Positions 12,415 to 18,289 of a DNA stretch of 18,289 bases are shown piece after piece. Position 1 is the stretch's first letter, and every line of letters starts with the position of its first letter. The notes beneath the pieces were generated by a model. It searched no databases and had not been told where the DNA came from. It saw nothing but the letters and a program-made list of their open reading frames with translations. A program made the translations under genes and the position numbers. This stretch comes from DASRJW01 sp035649435 (GTDB lineage: Bacteria > Krumholzibacteriota > Krumholzibacteriia > G020349025), in assembly GCA_035649435.1 (NCBI GenBank), contig DASRJO010000043.1, positions 1-18,289 of the forward strand. The letters are read 5' to 3'.

Positions 12415-14336
12415 CCGGGGCCATTCGTGGCGGCGCTGGCGTCGTCCAGCGGTTGGAAGAGCTCCTGCCCCATCTTGGGCTGGATGCCGAGCAACTGCTC
12501 GTGCAGCCGTCTGAGCCCCCTGTCCATCTCCATGAATCGCATTTGCAAACATGGAGTTATGCTCCAGAGTTCACCCCACTCGTGCAGCAACTCTTGCAAC
12601 TGCGCCGTCCAGGCCGTTGTCTGTCGGTTGCCCTTGGGGTCTCGCCGGACGCGTCGGCCACAGGGTCCTACGCGGCGGTTCAACTTGCGATTGGATTCAG
12701 CCAGCACGGGTTGAGCACGGTGATCGTGGATGCCGATTTCGAGCGACCCGGTCTTTCGGGGTTGCTCGCGGATCCGCACCAGGAAGGTCTCGTCGACATG
12801 GCCCGCTTCGGCAGGTCGTGTCGGGCGCTCCTTGCCGAGCCGGTTCCCGGCGGGCCTCGCCTGCTCGGGATGGGATCGTTCCCGCTGATCGCACCCTCCC
12901 CATTCGCCGGCGATGCCTGGCTTGGGATCGTGCATCGCATCGCGCTGCATACGGAAGTGGCGCTCTTCGTCGCCCCTCTCGACGTCGAGGAGGAATTGAA
13001 CCCGCTGCTGCGCCACGTCGAGCAGGTGCTGTACTTGCCAGGAGCGAAGAACTGGGATCGCACCGAGGCCGAGGTCGAACGCCTGCGCCGGAGCAGTGCG
13101 CGCGTCGCGTCCGTCGTGTTGTGCTCGGCCCCTTCCCCCGCGAACTTGCGGCGAGTGGAATCACCTCAGCAGGCGCCGGCCCCTTCCCCGAGCCTCGAGC
13201 CGCTCCCGCCTTTGACTCCAATGGGAGTCGAGTCTTTCGGGAGCAGGGAGCGGATTCTGCCGAGGCTCGAACCGCTCGGCGAAGAGCATGTTCCGGAGCT
13301 GCCCGCCACGTTGCCCGAGTTCGACGCGGTGTCGGCAGCTGAACCGCCGCCCGCCTTCGCCATCGATCGGGAGGAGCCGGCTCGCGAGCCGCTGCCCCCC
13401 ATGCGCGAGGAAGCATTCGCGGCCGAGATGCAAGCGACCGAGACGCCGCGGCCCTTGTCGTTCCCACAACCGCCCGCATGGGACGACCTTCCGCCATTGC
13501 GGGGAGATGTGACGCGAAGCATCGAAGAAGAACGTCAGCTGCGCCGGGAGCTGCGACTCGGGGAGACCGAGTTCTCCTACTCGGAGGGCGGGCGTTACTC
13601 GCGCCTGCCGCTCTATCTCTTCTTCGTTCTCGTTCTAGGCATCGGCGGATTCTTGGGCTGGGCCTTGTGGACCCAGCGCGACATCAACCGCCGCGCCGCC
13701 GACATTCGATCCTCGATGCCATCCGAGACGGGGCAGGGGACTCAGGAAGCACCGGCCGAGCCGGCAGACACAGGGATCGACGATGCGGCCGCATCCAAGC
13801 CACGAGCGGGAACGGAACAGGCGACGGAATCTTCGCAGCCGCCGCAATCCTCCGGAGGGGAAGCGACGCGACCGCCGCCAACGACAGGTGGGGATGGCAA
13901 GCCCGCGGCCGAGCCGGGATCGACGACGGGGAATGCGGCTCCGGGAACGGGGTCGGCACTACCCACGCCCGCGGGTGGAACCCAAAAGACACCCGAGACG
14001 ACGCCCAAGCTGGTGACCCCCGAGCCGGCGCCAACGCCGCCGCAGCCGGTGAAGCCGCCGCCGATGCCGACCACGCCGGTCGCGGGTGGAACCTCTTTCA
14101 CCGTGCACGTAGCGTCGTATGGCAAGATCGAGAACGCCAACCAACACATCGCGAGTCTCGGCAGGCACGGCTTCGAGGCGCGCGCGGTGCGGACGGACCT
14201 GGGCAGCAAAGGCATCTTTTTCCGTGTGTACGTCGGCAACTACAAGTCGAAGGCAGCTGCAGAGGAAGCGCGCGTGGCGATCCTGAAGCTGCCGGAATCC
14301 GCTTTCGCACAGGTGAGACGGGTCACCGAGCCCTAA
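12411..14336 (+). CDS. SPOR-domain membrane protein with degenerate ParA/BY-kinase-like domain
   Basis: The 641-residue product joins three parts. Residues 45-240 resemble a ParA/MinD or tyrosine-kinase (CpsD-type) nucleotide-binding fold: the Walker A' strand is clear (TVIVDADFERPGLSGLL, 103-119). The expected P-loop is VSPDASATGSYAAVQLA (77-93), which lacks the GK[ST] core, so ATP binding is doubtful. Residues 250-390 are a Pro/Glu-rich linker. One membrane helix spans about 399-420. A second Pro/Thr/Gly-rich linker (430-560) precedes a SPOR domain (561-641) with SFTVHVASY, VRTDLG, FRVYVGNY and KAAAEEARVAIL. SPOR domains bind denuded septal peptidoglycan. The inferred topology puts the N-terminal domain in the cytoplasm and SPOR in the periplasm. 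GGAGGGG (12400-12406) precedes the start. I know no named gene with this arrangement. Confidence 0.8.
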   Translation: MTGAIRGGAGVVQRLEELLPHLGLDAEQLLVQPSEPPVHLHESHLQTWSYAPEFTPLVQQLLQLRRPGRCLSVALGVSPDASATGSYAAVQLAIGFSQHGLSTVIVDADFERPGLSGLLADPHQEGLVDMARFGRSCRALLAEPVPGGPRLLGMGSFPLIAPSPFAGDAWLGIVHRIALHTEVALFVAPLDVEEELNPLLRHVEQVLYLPGAKNWDRTEAEVERLRRSSARVASVVLCSAPSPANLRRVESPQQAPAPSPSLEPLPPLTPMGVESFGSRERILPRLEPLGEEHVPELPATLPEFDAVSAAEPPPAFAIDREEPAREPLPPMREEAFAAEMQATETPRPLSFPQPPAWDDLPPLRGDVTRSIEEERQLRRELRLGETEFSYSEGGRYSRLPLYLFFVLVLGIGGFLGWALWTQRDINRRAADIRSSMPSETGQGTQEAPAEPADTGIDDAAASKPRAGTEQATESSQPPQSSGGEATRPPPTTGGDGKPAAEPGSTTGNAAPGTGSALPTPAGGTQKTPETTPKLVTPEPAPTPPQPVKPPPMPTTPVAGGTSFTVHVASYGKIENANQHIASLGRHGFEARAVRTDLGSKGIFFRVYVGNYKSKAAAEEARVAILKLPESAFAQVRRVTEP

Positions 14337-14369
14337 CGGCGCACTCGTCCGTGGGTAGGGTCAGGGCGA

Positions 14370-14385
14370 GCCGCGCACGCGCGGC
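14370..14385 (+). repeat. short GC inverted repeat before smc
   Basis: GCCGCGC (14370-14376) and GCGCGGC (14379-14385) are exact complements two bases apart, in the 71-base gap between the SPOR gene and smc. No T run follows. I see no promoter in the gap, so smc is probably read from the selA transcript or from a promoter inside the SPOR gene. Confidence 0.3.
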
Positions 14386-14407
14386 CGTGTGGCTGGGGAG
14401 AAGCACT

Positions 14408-17400
14408 GTGCTCATCAAGAAGCTCGAGCTTTCCGGTTTCAAGTCCTTCATGAACCCCGTGGCGTTGGAGTTCGGCGGCGGCATCACTGCCATCCTCGGC
14501 CCCAACGGCTGCGGCAAATCCAACGTCGTCGATGCGCTGCGCTGGGTGCTTGGGGAACAAAGCGCCAAGCAGCTGCGCGGCGAGCGCATGACCAATGTCG
14601 TGTTCGGCGGCACACGCAACCGCAAACCCGTCGGCATGGCGGAAGTCGCGGTCACGTTCAGCAATCTCGATGGGCGCATGGCGACTCCATATCAGGAAGT
14701 GCGCATCACGCGCCGGCTGAGCCGCGACGGCGAGAGCGACTACTTGGTGAACAACACACCGTGCCGCTTGAAAGACCTGCGCGATCTGCTGACGGACACC
14801 GGCGCCGGCAGCCACGGCTACTCGATCATCGAACGCGAGATGGTGGACACCGTCATCGGCGGTCACGAGGATCTGCGGCGCTTCCTGCTCGAGGAAGCTA
14901 GCGGCATCATGAAGTACCGGCTGCGCCGGCGCGAGGCCGAACGCAAGCTCGAGATGACGGCGCAAGATCTGCTGCGTCTCGACGATCTGGTGGACGAAGT
15001 GGGGCGCGAAGTGCGCGCGCTGCGCCGGCAAATGGGGCGCACGCGCCGCTACCAAGAGCTGCACGACCAGTTGCGCCGCGCCGAGACCTATCTCGCCCAG
15101 TTGCGACTGCGCGCGGCGCGCGACGAGACGGCACGGGCACAGACCGAGCTCGACGGTCTCCAGGTCGCCGGCGTCGGCGAGGATGCAGTGAGTGCGGCCA
15201 TCGATGCCCGGATCGTGGCGCTGCGGCTGGAGATGACGGACGTCGAGCGCGTCTGGCGCGAACATGGCATGCGCTGCGAATCGCTGGCGGAGCAGCTGCG
15301 CGCGCGCGAACGCGAGATGCTGGTGCTGCGCGAGAGAAGCGATGCGGCGCGCGAGTCGCAAGCGTCCGCACGTGGTGAGATCGAGGCCACCGAGCAGCGC
15401 TTGCTGCAGGTGGGACGCGATCGGGAAACCTTAGAGGCGCGCCGCGTCGAGCTCGAAGCGGCGCTCGAGGAACGGCGCGAGGCCTTCCGGCTGGCCAAGG
15501 AAGTCCTGGCGGGGCGCGAAGAACATTACGATCGTTCGCGTGCCGATCTGCTGACGGTGAAGCAGCGCACGTTCGACTTCGCTGAATCTTCCGCCAATCG
15601 CCGCGGCGAGATCGAACTGCTGCGCGCCAAGGTCGAGTCCAACGCCGGGCGCGCACGCGAGCTGTCGGAGAACGCTCGCGATTCTTCCGACCGTGCGGCG
15701 CGGCTCGCCGAAGAGCTGGCCACCATCACCAAGCAGGTCGAGGCCTCCGAGCGCCGGCGCGACGAGCGCCAGCGCCATGCCGATGCACTCATGGCACGGG
15801 ACGAAGAGTTGGTCGGTATTCTCGAAGCCCGGCGCGAGGAACGCGCCGAGCGCCGCACCGAAATGGACACGGCGCGATCCCGGCTGGACTTGCTGCAAGC
15901 GCTGGAAGAATCCTACGAAGGCTATGGGCGCGGCTCGAAGAGCGTGCTCGAACGCCACGCGGGCACACCGCGTCTGCTCGGCAGCCTGGCGGACTTGGTG
16001 CAAGCCCCGCGCGAGTTCGAAGCCGCTTTCGACGCGCTGCTGGCAGATGTCTTCGACGCCATTCTGGTACGGGATCTGGACAGCGCGCTCGATCTCGTCG
16101 GCGAGCTGCGCGACCAAGAGCTCGGGCGCGCCACCTTCGTCGTGCCGGGGGCCGAGACGGGGGCGGCGGCGCAGGATCTCCGCCAGGTCCTCGAGGCGCC
16201 CGGTGTCGTGGGGCTCGCCGTCGATCTGGTGACGATGGAAGGCGTGGCCGGCCACGCCTTGCGGCGTTTGCTGGCACGCGCCGTGATCGTCGAGGACGCG
16301 GACACAGCGCGACGGTTGCTCGTGCAGCATGCCGATGCGCACTTGCGCATCGCCACGCGCGATGGGCTGCTGTTCACCGGCGCTGGATTGGTGCGCGGCG
16401 GCAGCGGCTCCGAGATCGAGGTCGGGTTGCTGGGTCGCAAGCAGCGCTTGCAGGAGCTGCAGGTCCGCGTCGCCGACAGCGAGCGCGCGCTGGCTGAGGT
16501 CACCGCGAGCTGCGCCGGCACCGAGACGACGTTGCGCCACTGCCGCAACGAGAGACGCGAGATCGAGCAGACGCTGCGCCAGGACGAAGAAGAGCTGCTG
16601 CGGTTGTCGGTGATGCGCGCGTCGTTGAGCACCGCCTTCGACGAATGCAATGCCCGCTGCGGCGAAGCCCAACGCGCCCTCGGCGATGTCGAAGCCGAGA
16701 GCGAGCGTCTGGCGCTGGCATTGCCCGACCTCGCGCGCGACGCCGAACGTCTGCATGGGGAAAACGAAGAGCAGAAACGCGCCGTCGCGTCGCTCGAAGC
16801 CGCGTTCGAAATCACCGAACGCGAGCGCGAGCAGTCACGCCACGAGACCAACGAGCTGCGCGTGTCCTTCGTCGAGATGCGCGGCGAGGCCGAATCGTGC
16901 GCGCGGCAGGTGGAGCGCTTGGCCGAGCTCGGTCACGAGCTGGGCGAGCTGCGCACCCGCCGGCAAGAGGACATCGAGCGCGCCGGGCGCGATCTGGAAA
17001 CCTGGGCACGCGACGCCGAGGCGGCGCAAACGCAAGCCCTCGATCTGGCGCAAACGGGCGAGGTGGCGCGGCGCGAACGCGACGAAGTCGCCTTGCAGGT
17101 GGATGCGCTGCGATCACAGCTCGAGGAACAGCAAGCGCATCTGCACGCGCGCGACAAGGAGCGGCGCGAGCATCAGAGCCGCCAGCATGGGCTCGAGATG
17201 CAGCTCAGCCAGGCGCGCATGCAGGCGCAGAACCTGCTCGATCGCGTGCAGGAGCAGTACGGGCTCGGCGAGGCGGAGCTGCTGGCGCTGCAGTTCGACT
17301 GGACCGACGCCGACCCGGTGCCGGACGAAGCCGTGGTGCGCGAGCTGCGCGACAGCATCGCCAAGCTCGGACCGGTGAACTTGCTGGCGCTCGAGGAGTT

Positions 17401-18289
17401 CGAGACCAAGAGCCAGCGCCTCGTGTTCCTGGAGACCCAGCGCGGCGACCTGGCGCAGGCCAGTGCCTCGCTGCAGCAAACCATCGAGAAGATCAACACC
17501 ACGGCGTGCTTCCTCTTCCTCGAAACCTACGAGCAGGTGCGGCAGCATTTCCGCGAAACCATCCGCTTCGTGTTCGAAGGCGGCGAGGGCGACCTGCTGC
17601 TCACCAACCCGGCCGATCCGTTGGAAAGCGACGTCGAGCTGCGCGTGCGGCCGCGCGGCAAGAGGATCGAGACGCTGACCCAGCTCTCGAGCGGCGAGCG
17701 GGCGCTGACCGCGATCGCATTGCTGTTCTCGATCTATCTGGTGAAGCCGAGCCCGTTCTGCGTCTTCGACGAGGTGGATGCACCGCTCGACGACGCCAAT
17801 ATCGGCAGGTTCTTGAACTTGCTCGACAACTTCAAGGATCGCACCCAGTTCATCGTCATCACCCACAACAAGCTGACGATGGAGGCCGCCGACTATCTCT
17901 ATGGGGTCACCATGGAGGAGGAAGGCGTGTCGAAGCTAGTGTCGGTGGCGCTCGACGGCCAGCTCAAGGGTCAGCCACGCAGCTTGCGCCGGAAGACCGA
18001 GCGCGCTCAGGTGCGCGCCGCGACGCTGTTGCAGCCGACCGAGGTCGCGGTGCTCGCGGCCGATGCGGTGTCGGAGCCGACTGCGGCCGAGTCGACGGAG
18101 GGGTCGACCGCATCTCCCGCCGCAACGTTGGAACGAGCGGGAAACGGCAAGCGCGCGCGCCGCGCCGCGGCACGCCTCGATGCCGGGTGGCGCGAGAGCC
18201 GCGACCCGCGCGCGGCCGTGACGGTGGCGACCGTCGAGACATTGACGCAGTCGATCGCAGAGCCGGCGGAAGAGCCGGCCGCCGCGAGT
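14408..18289 (+). CDS. smc: chromosome segregation protein SMC (3' end beyond the window)
   Basis: The frame is open for 1294 codons and runs off the right edge. Smc is the ATP-driven core of bacterial condensin. It starts LIKKLELSGFKSFMNP, with Walker A GPNGCGKS (31-38, Lys37) and Gln51 in LGEQSAKQLRG. Long coiled coils flank a hinge at about 495-665 (SYEGYGRG through GLVRGGSGSE). The signature is LSSGER (1093-1098), with Ser where LSGGER is usual, and Walker B is VFDEVDAPLDDAN (Asp1121, Glu1122). The conserved part ends near residue 1184 (GVSKLVSVALDG), but at least 110 more codons follow, rich in Ala, Glu, Thr and Arg. The extension may be a disordered tail or a linker to another domain. 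The start is GTG 14408, with GGGGAG (14395-14400) seven bases upstream. Confidence 0.96.
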   Translation, partial: MLIKKLELSGFKSFMNPVALEFGGGITAILGPNGCGKSNVVDALRWVLGEQSAKQLRGERMTNVVFGGTRNRKPVGMAEVAVTFSNLDGRMATPYQEVRITRRLSRDGESDYLVNNTPCRLKDLRDLLTDTGAGSHGYSIIEREMVDTVIGGHEDLRRFLLEEASGIMKYRLRRREAERKLEMTAQDLLRLDDLVDEVGREVRALRRQMGRTRRYQELHDQLRRAETYLAQLRLRAARDETARAQTELDGLQVAGVGEDAVSAAIDARIVALRLEMTDVERVWREHGMRCESLAEQLRAREREMLVLRERSDAARESQASARGEIEATEQRLLQVGRDRETLEARRVELEAALEERREAFRLAKEVLAGREEHYDRSRADLLTVKQRTFDFAESSANRRGEIELLRAKVESNAGRARELSENARDSSDRAARLAEELATITKQVEASERRRDERQRHADALMARDEELVGILEARREERAERRTEMDTARSRLDLLQALEESYEGYGRGSKSVLERHAGTPRLLGSLADLVQAPREFEAAFDALLADVFDAILVRDLDSALDLVGELRDQELGRATFVVPGAETGAAAQDLRQVLEAPGVVGLAVDLVTMEGVAGHALRRLLARAVIVEDADTARRLLVQHADAHLRIATRDGLLFTGAGLVRGGSGSEIEVGLLGRKQRLQELQVRVADSERALAEVTASCAGTETTLRHCRNERREIEQTLRQDEEELLRLSVMRASLSTAFDECNARCGEAQRALGDVEAESERLALALPDLARDAERLHGENEEQKRAVASLEAAFEITEREREQSRHETNELRVSFVEMRGEAESCARQVERLAELGHELGELRTRRQEDIERAGRDLETWARDAEAAQTQALDLAQTGEVARRERDEVALQVDALRSQLEEQQAHLHARDKERREHQSRQHGLEMQLSQARMQAQNLLDRVQEQYGLGEAELLALQFDWTDADPVPDEAVVRELRDSIAKLGPVNLLALEEFETKSQRLVFLETQRGDLAQASASLQQTIEKINTTACFLFLETYEQVRQHFRETIRFVFEGGEGDLLLTNPADPLESDVELRVRPRGKRIETLTQLSSGERALTAIALLFSIYLVKPSPFCVFDEVDAPLDDANIGRFLNLLDNFKDRTQFIVITHNKLTMEAADYLYGVTMEEEGVSKLVSVALDGQLKGQPRSLRRKTERAQVRAATLLQPTEVAVLAADAVSEPTAAESTEGSTASPAATLERAGNGKRARRAAARLDAGWRESRDPRAAVTVATVETLTQSIAEPAEEPAAAS

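Noticed and set aside
15431..16756. Open minus-strand frame of about 440 codons inside smc, with others nearby
   Set aside because: The plus-strand Smc frame is continuous with conserved head and hinge motifs; the opposite frame is a compositional shadow.
1..18289. CRISPR array, insertion sequence, integrase or toxin-antitoxin system
   Set aside because: I found no regularly spaced direct repeats, no transposase or recombinase motifs and no small paired genes; the window reads as core chromosome.

Overview
This is a GC-rich, gene-dense chromosomal window from a Gram-negative bacterium. The Gram-negative call rests on an outer-membrane beta-barrel, two lipoproteins and a TonB-type protein. 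Nothing looks mobile: I see no transposase, integrase, phage gene or CRISPR array. The mix of core genes (bS6-bS18-bL9 without ssb, a BFN/DUF151 nuclease, a PPIase lipoprotein with a TPR tail, a selA-SPOR-smc run) suggests an uncultured, possibly FCB-related phylum such as Candidatus Eisenbacteria. That placement is a low-confidence inference. The ispE / tRNA-Gln / prs / rplY / pth order is the one I know from Pseudomonas.

Layout. 1-2751, plus strand: the 3' end of ispE, tRNA-Gln(UUG), prs, rplY and pth. 2752-3016: a hairpin, a sigma70-type promoter and a structured leader. 3017-6452: rpsF, rpsR, rplI, a mannose-1-phosphate guanylyltransferase gene and a PPIase/TPR lipoprotein gene, tightly spaced and probably one operon. 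6453-6911: a long non-coding stretch full of inverted repeats. 6912-7520: a small outer-membrane beta-barrel, followed by the best intrinsic terminator in the window. 7649-10078: a new promoter, then a bifunctional-nuclease-domain protein, a gamma-class carbonic anhydrase and a periplasmic-binding-protein lipoprotein. 10125-10850, minus strand: a TonB-family protein. It is divergent from selA, and both directions have recognisable promoters. 11005-18289: selA, a membrane protein with a degenerate ParA/BY-kinase-like domain and a SPOR domain (4-base overlap with selA), and smc, which runs off the right end.

Themes. The left half is translation and precursor supply (PRPP, isoprenoid, ribosomal proteins, peptidyl-tRNA recycling) with an envelope branch (GDP-mannose, outer-membrane chaperone, barrel). 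The right half joins selenocysteine synthesis to a SPOR protein that may act in cell division and to chromosome condensation. The most unusual items are the SPOR protein with a broken P-loop, the parvulin that has lost its usual histidines, the nested palindromes upstream of the barrel gene, the structured rpsF leader, and the low-complexity extension of Smc. I did not find a clear new defence or mobile system.
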